Source: Bradyrhizobium sp. SK17 (lineage in GTDB: Bacteria > Pseudomonadota > Alphaproteobacteria > Rhizobiales > Xanthobacteraceae). From it: a stretch of DNA of 64,000 nucleotides. The position numbers and the translations under genes were made by a program. This document shows, in pieces, positions 25,562 through 34,431 of the stretch. The notes beneath the pieces are model-generated. The model saw nothing but the letters and a program-made list of their open reading frames with translations, searched no databases and was not told the DNA's origin. The DNA lies in assembly GCF_002831585.1 (NCBI RefSeq), contig NZ_CP025113.1, positions 124,001-188,000 of the forward strand, in the 5' to 3' direction. Positions within the stretch are counted from its first letter, which is position 1. Every line of letters begins with the position of its first letter.

Positions 25562-25945
25562 ATGTCGAAATCGAGCGCCTCATCGCTCCCCTCGCTGAGC
25601 GTCCGCATCGACCTCGATTCCGAGGACCGGATCGGGCCGGGCAAGATCCTGCTGCTGGAGCGGATCAACGAATGCGGCTCGATCTCGGCCGCCGGTCGCG
25701 CCATGGACATGAGCTACAAGCGCGCCTGGGACCTGGTCGACGAGATCAACCGCATCTGCCGGCAGGCGGCGGTGGAGCGGCAGACCGGCGGCAAGAACGG
25801 CGGCGGCGCGGTGCTGACCCCGTTCGGCCAGTCGCTCGTGGCCCGCTACCGCAAGATCGAGCGCGACGCAGCAAGCGCCGTGCGCAAGGATCTCGAGGCG
25901 CTGCGCAGCGACATCGGCAAGCCGAAGAAGGCCGCCGGGCGGTAG
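25562..25945 (+). CDS. ModE-like winged-helix transcriptional regulator
   Basis: The 127-residue protein matches the N-terminal DNA-binding half of ModE (RIGPGKILLLERINECGSIS, AAGRAMDMSYKRAWDLVDEI). ModE proteins of E. coli carry two C-terminal molybdate-binding Mop domains; none are present here, so this is a stand-alone DNA-binding form, as found in several alphaproteobacteria. It would repress or activate molybdenum-related genes if it responds to the metal indirectly. The start at 25562 has only weak Shine-Dalgarno character. The DUF2478 gene (31234) and mosBA (42099-43755) are plausible targets in this window. Confidence 0.85.
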   Translation: MSKSSASSLPSLSVRIDLDSEDRIGPGKILLLERINECGSISAAGRAMDMSYKRAWDLVDEINRICRQAAVERQTGGKNGGGAVLTPFGQSLVARYRKIERDAASAVRKDLEALRSDIGKPKKAAGR

Positions 25946-26085
25946 ACGGCGCCCGTCACGGGCAGGCGTTGCGAAAACATCGAAAACAACCCCATGCAAA
26001 GCAAGCGGGCGGCTGACGCTCGACGACGCAACTTGACGCATCGGGCAAATCAGGGATGCATTTCTAATATTCCGAAATAGCGCCT

Positions 26086-26174
26086 CGTCATGGCCGGGCT
26101 TGCCCCGGGGCCATCCACGTCTTTCTCACGCTGAAACCAAGACGTGGATGCCCGGCACAAGGCCGGGCATGACG
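26086..26174. repeat. CGTCATGGCCGGGCTTG dispersed palindromic repeat
   Basis: The ends CGTCATGGCCGGGCTTGCCC and AAGGCCGGGCATGACG, with inner CATCCACGTCTT/AAGACGTGGATG, form two nested inverted pairs. A fragment lies at about 18213-18240. It sits in the 287-bp gap (25946-26232) between the ModE-like gene and a convergent aldehyde dehydrogenase gene; nothing else was seen there. Confidence 0.85.
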
Positions 26175-26232
26175 GAGTTTGCGGGGAATAGCCCTCCCGC
26201 AGGCCGGGAGAGGTGAAGCGGCAGGTCGGGCC

Positions 26233-27729
26233 CTAGCCCGTCTTGATCCAGACCGCCTTGACGTTGAGATACTCCTCGACGTGCTGCTTGCCGGATTCGC
26301 GGCCGTAGCCGCTCATCTTGTAGCCGCCGAACGGCACCGCGGGGTCCATCGCCTGGTAGCAATTGACCCAGACCGAGCCGGCGCGCAGCGCTTTTGCGAC
26401 CTGGTGCGCCTTGCTGACATTGGTGGTCCAGACCCCGGAGCCGAGGCCGAAGGTGGTGGCATTGGCGCGCTTGATCAGTTCGTCCGGATCCTTGAACGAG
26501 ATCGCCGAGATCACCGGGCCGAAGATCTCCTCCTGGGCGATGCGCATGTTGTCCTGCACATTGGCGAACACCGTCGGCTGCACGAAATAGCCCTTCGACA
26601 GCGCGCCTTCGGTGAGGCGGCCGCCGCCGACCACGGCCTTGGCGCCTTCCTTTGCGCCGATGTCGAGATAGCCGGAGACGCGATCGAGCTGATCCTTCGA
26701 CACCAGCGGGCCGATCTGGGTGTTGGGGTCGAGGCCGTTGCCGACCTGAAGCTTCTTGCCGAACTCGGCGACGCGGCCGACGAATTCGTCATAGACCTTC
26801 TGCTCGACGAACAGCCGGGTGCCGGCGCTGCAAATCTGGCCGGAATTGGCGAACACCGCCATCGCCGCACCCGGCACCGCGGCATCGAGATCGGCATCGG
26901 CGAACACGATGTCCGGCGACTTGCCGCCGAGCTCGAGCGAGACGCGCTTGAGGTTGCCGGCGGAGGCACGGATGATCGACTGTCCCGTGATGTGCGAGCC
27001 GGTGAACGCGACCTTGTCGACATCGGGATGATTGGCAAGTGCTGCGCCCGCGGTCTCGCCATAGCCGGGTACGACGTTGACCACGCCGGGCGGAATGCCG
27101 GCTTCCATGCAGAGCTCGCCGATGCGCAGCGAGGTCAGCGGCGATTCCTCGGCCGGCTTCAGCACCACGGTGCAGCCGGTCGCGATCGCCGGGCCGATCT
27201 TCCAGATCGAGGCGGTCAGCGGCCCGTTCCACGGGATGATGGCGCCGACCACGCCGATCGGCTCCTTCAGCGTGTAGGAGAATATCTCGCCGGGCAGCGA
27301 GTTCTCGATGGTCTCGCCATGGATCGCGGTCGCCTGTCCTGCGTAATAGCGCAGCATGCCGAGCGCGCGCAGCCTGTTGCCGCGGGTGCGGCTGATCGGC
27401 GCGCCCATGTCGAGCGTGTCGAGCTGGGACAATTCCTCGAAATTGGCCTCGACCAGCTCGGCGAGCTTGAGCAGCATGTTCTGCCGCTCGAACGGCTTCA
27501 CCTTGCTCCACGGTCCCTCGAACGCACGACGTGCCGCCGCGACCGCGCGGTTGATGTCCTCGGCGTCGCCCTCGGCGACGGTCGCGAGCAGTTCACCAGT
27601 GGCGGGGTTGTGGGTTTCGAATATCTTGCCGGAGGCGGCGTCGAGCCATTTGCCGTCGATCAGCATCTTCTTGTAGGAGCCGTCGGCATAAGGATGGCGC
27701 GAGATCGGAACAGCCTGCGAAACAGCCAT
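26233..27729 (-). CDS. NAD(P)-dependent aldehyde dehydrogenase (ALDH superfamily)
   Basis: The 498-residue enzyme has VVGAIIPWNGPLT, the cofactor glycine region FTGSHITG, the catalytic-Glu motif LELGGKSP and the catalytic-Cys motif FANSGQICSAGTR, then EIFGPV near the end. The ATG at 27727-27729 has GGAG a few bases upstream. It oxidises an aldehyde to an acid. It is divergent from an SDR-type dehydrogenase 293 bp away, a layout that suggests an alcohol-to-aldehyde-to-acid route. The substrate class is not readable from motifs alone; betaine aldehyde or phenylacetaldehyde-type enzymes share this overall pattern. Confidence 0.93.
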   Translation of the reverse strand: MAVSQAVPISRHPYADGSYKKMLIDGKWLDAASGKIFETHNPATGELLATVAEGDAEDINRAVAAARRAFEGPWSKVKPFERQNMLLKLAELVEANFEELSQLDTLDMGAPISRTRGNRLRALGMLRYYAGQATAIHGETIENSLPGEIFSYTLKEPIGVVGAIIPWNGPLTASIWKIGPAIATGCTVVLKPAEESPLTSLRIGELCMEAGIPPGVVNVVPGYGETAGAALANHPDVDKVAFTGSHITGQSIIRASAGNLKRVSLELGGKSPDIVFADADLDAAVPGAAMAVFANSGQICSAGTRLFVEQKVYDEFVGRVAEFGKKLQVGNGLDPNTQIGPLVSKDQLDRVSGYLDIGAKEGAKAVVGGGRLTEGALSKGYFVQPTVFANVQDNMRIAQEEIFGPVISAISFKDPDELIKRANATTFGLGSGVWTTNVSKAHQVAKALRAGSVWVNCYQAMDPAVPFGGYKMSGYGRESGKQHVEEYLNVKAVWIKTG

Positions 27730-28022
27730 GTTTGCACTCCCTGTCAAATTGTCGGCTGAGGTATTTTGGAAGCGTTATATCCTGAATTCTACAGCGCGAC
27801 CGCGAAACCGTAAAGCGGAGCCGGCGTTGTCGAGGGTGGCGCGCATGAAAACCTCCCATGCGCCTGCGTCGTGCACGCGATGTGATAGTATGAAGTTGGA
27901 TCGGCGACGGAGGTTCACCTCTCCCTTGGGAGAGGTGAAGCAGCGCGTTAGCCGAAGCGATTCGATCATAGTTCGGCAGGCTCTATGCCGATGTCAGCCA
28001 CATATGTGTCCGGAGACCGACG

Positions 28023-28874
28023 ATGCCGCACCCCGTGATATCAGCCAATCATGTTGCCGTGATCACCGGAGGCGCATCCGGCATCGGGCTCGCCGCTGCG
28101 CTGCGGTTTGCGCAAGCCGGCATGAAGGTCGCCATCGCCGATCTCGGCGACGACCGGCTGAAGGCGGCCGCGACAAAACTGTCATCTGCGGCGCCGGGCG
28201 GCGCGGCCGATATCATGACGGCCGCCGTCGACGTCAGTCGCGCGGACGCAATGGCGGAGCTCGAGGCCAGCGTCGCGAAACGGTTCGGCGGCGCTGACAT
28301 CCTGATGAACAATGCCGGCATCCAGCCCGGCAGCGCGATGTTCGGCCCCGCGGACAATTGGCAGCGCATCCTCGGCGTCAATCTGTGGGGCGTGATCAAC
28401 GGCACGCAGGCGTTCGCGCCCAACATGATCAAGCGCGGTCGGCCGGGGCTGATCATCAACACCGGCTCCAAGCAGGGCATCACCACGCCGCCGGGCGATC
28501 CCGCCTACAACGTCTCGAAAGCCGGCGTGAAGGCGTTCACCGAGGCGCTCCAGCACGAGCTGCGCAACACCGATGGCTGCAAGCTGACGGCGCATCTCTT
28601 GATCCCCGGCTTCGTCTTCACCGGACTGACCGCGCGCGGCCGCACCGAGAAGCCGGCCGGCGCCTGGACCGCGGAGCAGACCGTCGACTTCATGATCGAG
28701 CGGCTCGACGCCGGCGATTTCTACATCCTGTGCCCCGACAACGACGTGCCGCGCGCGCTCGACGAACGCCGTATCCTGTGGGCGGCAGGCGACATCGTCG
28801 AGAACCGCCCGCCGCTGTCGCGCTGGCATAAGGATTACGGCGATGCATTCGCCGCGTTCGTGAAGGGGACGTGA
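28023..28874 (+). CDS. Short-chain dehydrogenase/reductase
   Basis: The 283-residue SDR has the cofactor motif TGGASGIG (about residues 15-22), NNAG (about 97-100), catalytic Tyr-x3-Lys in YNVSK and preceding Ser in NTGSKQG. After the Rossmann core it has a C-terminal extension with SRWHKDYGDAF. It interconverts an alcohol and carbonyl with NAD(P). It is divergent from the aldehyde dehydrogenase at 26233, so the two may work in series. The 293-bp intergenic region (27730-28022) contains a lone CACCTCTCCCTTGGGAGAGG hairpin and no gene. Confidence 0.92.
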   Translation: MPHPVISANHVAVITGGASGIGLAAALRFAQAGMKVAIADLGDDRLKAAATKLSSAAPGGAADIMTAAVDVSRADAMAELEASVAKRFGGADILMNNAGIQPGSAMFGPADNWQRILGVNLWGVINGTQAFAPNMIKRGRPGLIINTGSKQGITTPPGDPAYNVSKAGVKAFTEALQHELRNTDGCKLTAHLLIPGFVFTGLTARGRTEKPAGAWTAEQTVDFMIERLDAGDFYILCPDNDVPRALDERRILWAAGDIVENRPPLSRWHKDYGDAFAAFVKGT

Positions 28875-28888
28875 AATCCTGATGCTCT

Positions 28889-28993
28889 CGTCATTCCGGG
28901 GCAGCCCGAAGGGCTGAGCCCGGAATCCATTGCGCCACGAAGCCTGCGGCCTGATGGCTTCCGGGCTCGCGCTGCGCGCGCCCCGGAATGACG
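28889..28993. repeat. CGTCATTCCGGGG repeat (copy 3)
   Basis: CGTCATTCCGGGGC and GCCCCGGAATGACG are the outer arms, with GAGCCCGGAAT/CTTCCGGGCTC as the inner pair. It separates convergent genes (SDR and the hypothetical at 29033). Confidence 0.85.
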
Positions 28994-29032
28994 ACGATGG
29001 ATGAGTTGGCGCTGGATGTCACCACGTCCGGT

Positions 29033-29413
29033 CTAATTCGCCCGCACCCTGACCGGCGTCGCCGGCTGCGCCACCAACGCCTCGCCGAGTTCGTTCTGCT
29101 GGGCGCGCGGGATCGAGAAGCAGACGCTGAAGCCATCCGATGTCTTCAGCGTCATCATGCCCTGGGCCGGATCGGTCGACTGCTCGATCACCCATGAATC
29201 CAGCGGATAGGCGTAGCGCAAGGTCCGGTCGCCGAAGCGGGTCTGTAGCGCCTTGCTGATCAGGCCGGGCAAGGTCATGACCAGCGCGCCGACCTGGTTG
29301 ATCGACAGGCGGATGGTGGCGGGTTCGCCCTTGCCGTCCACGAAGCCCAGCGAAATCGCGCAGCCGTCGGGTGCGACTTCGCAGGTGGTGAGCTCCTGGG
29401 TTTCGATCTGCAT
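29033..29413 (-). CDS. Hypothetical protein, 126 residues
   Basis: The start ATG at 29411-29413 has GGAG about nine bases upstream; the frame is open further but without a better site. I do not recognise a named family. The product is cytoplasmic, starts MQIETQELTTCEVAPDGCAI and has the character of a small beta-rich domain (LGFVDGKGEPATIRLSINQV, LRYAYPLDSWVIEQS), with two Cys. It lies between an SDR and a second aldehyde dehydrogenase, facing away from that gene. The coding signal is moderate, and a PilZ- or sensor-like fold is possible. Confidence 0.7.
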   Translation of the reverse strand: MQIETQELTTCEVAPDGCAISLGFVDGKGEPATIRLSINQVGALVMTLPGLISKALQTRFGDRTLRYAYPLDSWVIEQSTDPAQGMMTLKTSDGFSVCFSIPRAQQNELGEALVAQPATPVRVRAN

Positions 29414-29751
29414 ACCGGCACTCCGGATCATCGTTATATTCCAATCAATATATCGCTGCGACGCGCAGCGTCCAGCCCTGAAATATAGCGGCGCCCGATC
29501 CGGCGCGGCTGCACGCGGCGTTAGAATGTATTGAAGCTCGCGGCCGTCCCGTTGACGCTGGGGCGGCAACCGCGAATAAATGACCGCGGACGTCAGCCGC
29601 ATTTTTCTTTGCCGTTTTCCGGACAGATCGCCCGGTTCCGCCTGACCCGGCGGGGCCATGGATGGCCGTGGCTTCCTCGCCGCAGCCGTGATATATATGT
29701 GAATATAGCGAGGTCCGCGAAGGGCCCGTTTGACCAGGGAGAGCGAAGCCT
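29414..29751. other. 338-bp divergent gap, AT-rich at both ends
   Basis: It holds the promoters for the hypothetical gene and for the aldehyde dehydrogenase. Patches GTTATATTCCAATCAATATA (29433-29452) and TGATATATATGTGAATATAG (29689-29708) stand out from the high-GC background and are likely promoter elements. I saw no dyad or small gene. Confidence 0.5.
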
Positions 29752-31161
29752 ATGAGCGATTACAGTCTTCTCATCGACGGCAAGATGGTACCCGGCGACA
29801 GCACGATGCCGGTCCTCAATCCCGCGACCGAAGAGGTCGTGGCGCAATGTCCGCGTGCCTCCAAGGACCAGCTCGACAAGGCCGTCGCCGCCGCCAAGGC
29901 CGCCTACCCGGCCTGGGCCGCCACCCCGATGGAGGAGCGTCGCAAGCTCATCATCAAGATGGCCGAGGCGATCGAGGCCAACACCAATGAGCTCGCCCGC
30001 ATCCTGACCAGCGAACAGGGCAAGCCGCTGGCCGATGCCACCGGCGAGGTCATGGGCATGGCCGGCTTCTTCCGCTATCTCGGCTCGCTCGACCTGCCGA
30101 TGCGCGTGGTCGAGGATTCCGGCGACCGCAAGGTCGAGGCCTATCGCCGCCCGCTCGGCGTGGTCGGCGCGATCATTCCCTGGAACTATCCGCTGCTGAT
30201 CCTGGCGTTCAAGCTGCCGTCGGCGCTGCTCGCCGGCAATACGCTGGTGGTGAAGCCGGCCCCGACCACGCCGCTGGCCTCGCTGCGCTTCGCCGAGCTG
30301 GTCAAGGACATCCTGCCGAAGGGCGTGCTGAACTTCATCGCCGACGCCAATGATCTCGGCGATCACATGACCAAGCATCCCGACATCCGCAAGATCTCCT
30401 TCACCGGCTCGACCGCGACCGGCCAGAAGGTGATGGCGAGCGCCTCGCAGACCCTGAAGCGGATCACGCTCGAGCTCGGCGGCAACGACGCCGGCATCGT
30501 GCTCGACGACGTCGATCCGAAGAAGGTCGCCCCCGGCATCTTCGAGGGTGCGTTCCAGAACTCCGGCCAGGTCTGCCTCGCCATCAAGCGGCTCTATGTG
30601 CACGAGTCGGTCTATGACGAGGTCTGCAACGAGCTGGTCGCCATCGCCAAGAACACCGTGGTCGACGACGGCTCCAAGCAGGGCACCAAGCTCGGCCCGT
30701 TGCAGAACAAGATGCAGTACGAGAAGGTCAAGGCGTTCCTCGACGATGCCCGCAAGAACGGCAACGTGATCGCCGGCGGCTCGGCGATGGACCGTCCCGG
30801 CTACTTCATCGAGCCGACCATCGTGCGCGACATCAAGGAAGGCTCCAAGCTGGTCGACGAGGAGCAATTCGGCCCGGTGCTGCCGGTCATCAAGTACTCC
30901 GACAAGGATGACGTGATCCGCCGCGCCAACGCCACCACCTACGGCCTCGGCGCGTCGGTGTGGTCGTCCGACATCAAGCGCGCCCATGAGGTCGCGACAA
31001 AGATCGAGGCCGGCACGGTGTGGATCAACAAGCATCTCGACATGGCCCCGAACATCCCGTTCGGCGGCGCCAAGCAGTCGGGCATCGGCACCGAATTCGC
31101 CGAGGAAGGCCTCGCCGAGTTCACCCAGCTCCAGATCATCAACGGCCCGCCGGCCGCCTGA
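29752..31161 (+). CDS. NAD-dependent aldehyde dehydrogenase (ALDH superfamily, second copy)
   Basis: The 469-residue enzyme has VVGAIIPWNYPLLI, FTGSTATG, catalytic LELGGNDA and QNSGQVCLAIKR (Cys nucleophile) and EQFGPVLPV. It resembles the phenylacetaldehyde/aliphatic aldehyde subgroup and also some succinate-semialdehyde-like enzymes, and is not a close copy of the enzyme at 26233. It is followed closely by a DUF2478 gene on the same strand. An inverted GC-rich hairpin (31173-31203) separates them. Start ATG has GGAGAG just upstream. Confidence 0.92.
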   Translation: MSDYSLLIDGKMVPGDSTMPVLNPATEEVVAQCPRASKDQLDKAVAAAKAAYPAWAATPMEERRKLIIKMAEAIEANTNELARILTSEQGKPLADATGEVMGMAGFFRYLGSLDLPMRVVEDSGDRKVEAYRRPLGVVGAIIPWNYPLLILAFKLPSALLAGNTLVVKPAPTTPLASLRFAELVKDILPKGVLNFIADANDLGDHMTKHPDIRKISFTGSTATGQKVMASASQTLKRITLELGGNDAGIVLDDVDPKKVAPGIFEGAFQNSGQVCLAIKRLYVHESVYDEVCNELVAIAKNTVVDDGSKQGTKLGPLQNKMQYEKVKAFLDDARKNGNVIAGGSAMDRPGYFIEPTIVRDIKEGSKLVDEEQFGPVLPVIKYSDKDDVIRRANATTYGLGASVWSSDIKRAHEVATKIEAGTVWINKHLDMAPNIPFGGAKQSGIGTEFAEEGLAEFTQLQIINGPPAA

Positions 31162-31172
31162 TCTCCCAACCT

Positions 31173-31203
31173 GCGGCCGCGACGCGACAAGCGCCGCGGC
31201 CGC
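31173..31203 (+). terminator. GC-rich hairpin after the aldehyde dehydrogenase gene
   Basis: GCGGCCGCG-A-CGC and GCG-C-CGCGGCCGC pair around GACAA, with one mismatch. It lies 12 bp after the stop and 31 bp before the next start; no T run follows, so it is only a probable terminator. Confidence 0.45.
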
Positions 31204-31233
31204 CTCCCTCGTCCACAACGAACAGAGCCCGTC

Positions 31234-31809
31234 ATGTTCGACGCCCAATGCGACCTCGCCGCCCTGGTCTATGACGACAACGACGATCCCGATGCCGTGC
31301 TGCGCGACTTCGCCGGTGATCTGAACGCGCATGGCTGTCGCGTCGTCGGCATGGTGCAATCAGGCCAATGCGCGGATTCCAGCCTGTCGGCGGTGCTGGT
31401 GCATAGCGGCGAGACGGTGCTGCTGGCGCAGCCGCCAAGCCAGAGTTCTACGAGTCCCGGCGCCACCGGCTGCAAGCTCGATCTGTCGCGATTGCAGGAT
31501 GCCGGCGCCCGCGTCGCCGACGCGCTCGCCGAAGGCGCCGATCTCGTCATCATCAACCGCTTCGGCAAGCGGGAGCGCGACGGCAAGGGCCTCGGCTTTC
31601 TGATCGAACGCGCGCTCGATGCCGATATTCCGGTGGTGATCGCGGTGTCACGCGCGAGCTTCGCGGACTGGATCAAGTTCGCCGGCGGCATGAGCGTGAA
31701 GCTCGCCTGCGACCGCCACGCGCTGGACGCCTGGTGGCGCAACGTCTCGCTGCGAACCGCGGCCCGGATCGCGCCGGATCACACCACGGTCTGCGAGGCA
31801 TTCAAGTAG
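31234..31809 (+). CDS. DUF2478-family protein, molybdenum-gene-associated
   Basis: The 191-residue protein has the DUF2478 pattern: an N-terminal beta strand (LAALVYDDNDDPDAVLRDF) and a conserved NRFGKRERDGKGL loop about two thirds along, which resembles a nucleotide-binding P-loop relative. Members are usually encoded with molybdate transport (mod) genes, and the protein family is uncharacterised. It is on the same strand after an aldehyde dehydrogenase. In this window the ModE-like regulator (25562) and MosBA (42-44 kb) are other molybdenum-linked genes, which supports this context. Confidence 0.82.
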   Translation: MFDAQCDLAALVYDDNDDPDAVLRDFAGDLNAHGCRVVGMVQSGQCADSSLSAVLVHSGETVLLAQPPSQSSTSPGATGCKLDLSRLQDAGARVADALAEGADLVIINRFGKRERDGKGLGFLIERALDADIPVVIAVSRASFADWIKFAGGMSVKLACDRHALDAWWRNVSLRTAARIAPDHTTVCEAFK

Positions 31810-31816
31810 AGCGCTT

Positions 31817-31900
31817 CGTAGGATGGGTAGAGCGAAGCGACACCCATCAAATGTCCCCGCGCGGCGATGATGGGTATCGCTGCACTCCACCCATCCTACG
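31817..31900. repeat. CGTAGGATGGGT dispersed palindromic repeat
   Basis: The ends CGTAGGATGGGTAGAGCGAA and CACCCATCCTACG are inverted, with an inner pair CCCATCA/TGATGGG. It resembles the CGTAGGGTGGGTTAGC element at 21317-21418. Confidence 0.8.
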
Positions 31901-31908
31901 CACTATCA

Positions 31909-32015
31909 CCGTCATCCTGAGGAGCGCGTAGCGCGTCTCGAAGGATGTACGGCCCGGCTGGTGGCCGATTCATCCTTCGAGACGCGCGCAAGGGCGCGCT
32001 CCTCAGGGTGACGGG
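31909..32015. repeat. TCATCCTGAGGAGC repeat (copy 2)
   Basis: It is close to the copy at 521-626, with CCGTCATCCTGAGGAGCG and GCTCCTCAGGGTGACGGG as outer arms and TCGAAGGATG/CATCCTTCGA inside. It adjoins the previous palindrome, so two different repeat families abut here between convergent genes. Confidence 0.85.
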
Positions 32016-32039
32016 TTTAGGGTCGCGCAACAGACACGC

Positions 32040-32249
32040 CTACAGCGTTTCCTGCTTGTGGTCGCAGTTCTTGCAGGTGAACTTGACGCGAGACTGGCCC
32101 TTCTCCGCCTGCACCCGGTTCGGCGCACCGCATTTGCCGCACACGGCCTCGATCCGGGTCGTGCCCTGCTTGATGACGAGGTTCCGCTTTTCCATGGTTT
32201 CGCGGATCAGGCGCTCGGCCTCCTCGCGCAACGATTGCTTCGACATCAT
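32040..32249 (-). CDS. Small zinc-ribbon protein
   Basis: The 69-residue protein has CGKCG (Cys pair) and CKNCDHK (second Cys pair) about 20 residues apart, a classical zinc ribbon in its C-terminal half, preceded by a basic helical segment (SKQSLREEAERLIRETME). The start is uncertain: GGTGGGG lies directly before ATGATG at 32244-32249. Such proteins often bind nucleic acid or a protein partner. It lies 70 bp downstream of the nitroreductase gene on the same strand, so it is possibly the last gene of that operon, but no coupling is visible. Confidence 0.75.
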   Translation of the reverse strand: MMSKQSLREEAERLIRETMEKRNLVIKQGTTRIEAVCGKCGAPNRVQAEKGQSRVKFTCKNCDHKQETL

Positions 32250-32318
32250 CCCCACCGCTGATTGGTTTGCGGGCGGCGTCATAGCACGGCCGCGTGAAGC
32301 TTTGACAGGGGGTCCCGA

Positions 32319-33314
32319 TTAGACAATCAAGCGATCCACCGGCAGCCGGAAATGCCGGGGTTTCACCGGCTTTGACGGACGGCCGACGCGGAATACGTTG
32401 ACCAGCCGCAGATCGCGGCCGATTTCACCGAGCTTGCGCAGCCGTTCGTTGCAGCCGGGATGATCGGCCAGCGCCGAAATCGGGCAGGCCGCGAAGCCGG
32501 CGCGATCGATTTCCAGCCAGACACGATAGAAATGCCGCCCCGTCGTGAGCGGATCCTCACCGACCGGCCGGCAGAACAGCAGGACCGCGGAGGCCGATGC
32601 GGTCTTGGCGCGGTCGGCGAGCAGCGACGCCGCGATACCGAGACGATCAAGCGGCCGGAACAGGCGCCCCAGCACAAAGCGGGCCGCGCTGCCCTCAATG
32701 GCGTTCATCGCCAGCGCATCGCGGTTGAGACCGTCCAGCAGGTAGCGCGGATCGGCGGGCGACAGCCGCATCCATGCGAGCAGTTCAGCGCGGTATTCGT
32801 CGCCGCGGACAAAGGAGAACTCGGCCTGATCGGCCCAATCGGCGATGTCGGCAAGCGTCCCGCGATGACCGATGCAGATCACATCGTCACGCGCGATGGC
32901 CCGTTGCGCCAACGCCGCCGCGTCATCCGGCGCGGCGAGGAATTTGCCGCGCCACGACATGCGGCGTGCCACATGCTCCGCCAGCGGATCGGGCGTGGTG
33001 CCCTGCCTGATCGCAAAGGAGCAGAGCGCGGAAAATTGCGGCGACAGCGGCTGCTCGATCGTGGTCATCGCGGTGATGGCGAAGCCGCGTCGGTTGAGCG
33101 CGAGGCTCATGCCCTCCAGCGCCGCGCCATGCGACACCAGGACATCGTGCCCCGCGGGGTCGGCGACCGGCGCGCGGACGCCGGTGTCGTCGACCAGCGC
33201 CAGCCGGCCGTCGTCGAGCAAGCGCCAGCGCGTCGGCTGGATGTTGTGGACGCTCGGGGCCAGCCGCGCCTCGGCGACCAGTTCGCGCAGCAGATCCGGC
33301 GTCAACTCGCTCAT
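32319..33314 (-). CDS. Acg-like nitroreductase-family protein
   Basis: The 331-residue protein carries two half nitroreductase-like domains, as in mycobacterial Acg/Rv3131. Its N-terminus (ELVAEARLAPSVHNIQPTRW, ISHGAALEGMSLAL-like) matches the FMN-fold start HNxQPWRW. Several conserved arginines are present, and there is no signal peptide. The ATG at 33312-33314 overlaps the stop of the GNAT gene (ATGA). It is the last coupled gene of the five-gene E1/GNAT set and may reduce or oxidise the modified product. Related Acg proteins may sequester flavin rather than catalyse. Confidence 0.86.
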   Translation of the reverse strand: MSELTPDLLRELVAEARLAPSVHNIQPTRWRLLDDGRLALVDDTGVRAPVADPAGHDVLVSHGAALEGMSLALNRRGFAITAMTTIEQPLSPQFSALCSFAIRQGTTPDPLAEHVARRMSWRGKFLAAPDDAAALAQRAIARDDVICIGHRGTLADIADWADQAEFSFVRGDEYRAELLAWMRLSPADPRYLLDGLNRDALAMNAIEGSAARFVLGRLFRPLDRLGIAASLLADRAKTASASAVLLFCRPVGEDPLTTGRHFYRVWLEIDRAGFAACPISALADHPGCNERLRKLGEIGRDLRLVNVFRVGRPSKPVKPRHFRLPVDRLIV

Positions 33315-34431
33315 GCCGCCGCCAATCGCTTGGTGAACAGATGCAGCCGGTGCAGCGGCGTGGCCCCGGCCTTCTCGACCTGGCGCAGCGAGGGCGCGTT
33401 GATGTCGGCGATCCAGGTGCCGCCGAGCGTGCGGTAACCGGCCTGCTGCAACGCCAGCGCGGTGCGGTAGAGCATCGCGCCGTTGAGGCCACGATTGTGC
33501 AGGTCGCGACAGACCGACTGATAGATCAGCACGGCGCGCGTGTTCATGATGCGGTGCTGCACGAACCTGAACGGCGCCGTCAGCCCGATCCGGCCGTCGA
33601 TCGCCTTGATCAGCGGATTGAGGTCGGGAATCGCGATGATCGCGCCGGCGGGGCGGCCGCGGTGATAGACCACGGTCGAAATCCGCTTGTCGATGATCCA
33701 CATCATGTCGCCGGCCTGGAACAGATATTCGGACGCGGTCGGCGGCACGAACATCGGATTGTCGGCAAAGCCGTCGTTGAGAATCAGCCGCGCATCCTCC
33801 AGCCGCGCCTTGAAGGCGGAACGCTTGATCGGCTGCCAGATGAAATCGGGGTCGGCGAGCACCGCGCGCTGCTTGTCGCCGAGCAGCTGCTCCGGCTTGC
33901 CGTCGTCGAGCGCGATCTCGAATGTCGTCATCGGGAAGGTCGCGGCATAGCCGGCGCGTTCCAGATGCTGCGCGACGTGGGGCGGCGACCACATCATGTC
34001 GGTGAACGGCGCATGGTCGAAGCCGTCGGTCATGACGCCGATCTGCTGCATTGCCGTCAGATTGAAATTGCCGGCGACCCGGCTCATGCCACGCGCCGAC
34101 AGCCATTGCTCGGCGGCGCGCAGCAGCGCATCGGCCACCTCGACATCGTCGATGCAGTCGAAGAAGCCGAATGCCCGTGGCGGGTGCCGTGCTTGCGGTT
34201 GGAGGCGTCGTGGATCGAGGCGGCGATGCGGCCGACCGGCCGGCCGTCGCGATGCGCGGAAAACAGCGCATAGCGGCCGTGGCCTTCGGTGATGAACGGA
34301 TTCGTCGCGGGATCGAACATCCGGTCGAAATCGCTCCACAGCGGCGGCACGTAGAGACTGTCGGGTCCATAGGCATTGAGCGCGGCGTCGAACGCCGCCT
34401 TGCGGTCGCCCTCCCTGACCTCGAGCGTCAT
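33311..34431 (-). pseudogene. YghO-type GNAT N-acetyltransferase, frameshifted by one missing base
   Basis: The first ~84 codons (MTLEVREGDRKAAFDAALNA to RIAASIHDASNRKHGTRHG) run from 34431 in one frame; the rest (AFGFFDCIDDVEVADALLRA to HLFTKRLAAA) follows in another to 33311. Adding one C to CCC at 34174-34176 (+ strand) joins them as RHGAFGFFDCID, matching the YghO-family text FFDCxDD, and gives 373 residues. The fold is a long GNAT protein of unknown acyl target. Stop and start overlaps with both neighbours (ATGA) tie it to the nitroreductase and membrane-protein genes. The break is probably a sequencing error. Confidence 0.82.

Noticed and set aside
29593..31359. Long minus-strand open frame (588 codons) opposite the aldehyde dehydrogenase
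   Set aside because: Low-information Asp/His/Leu-rich sequence with no motif; the plus-strand enzyme has all catalytic motifs.
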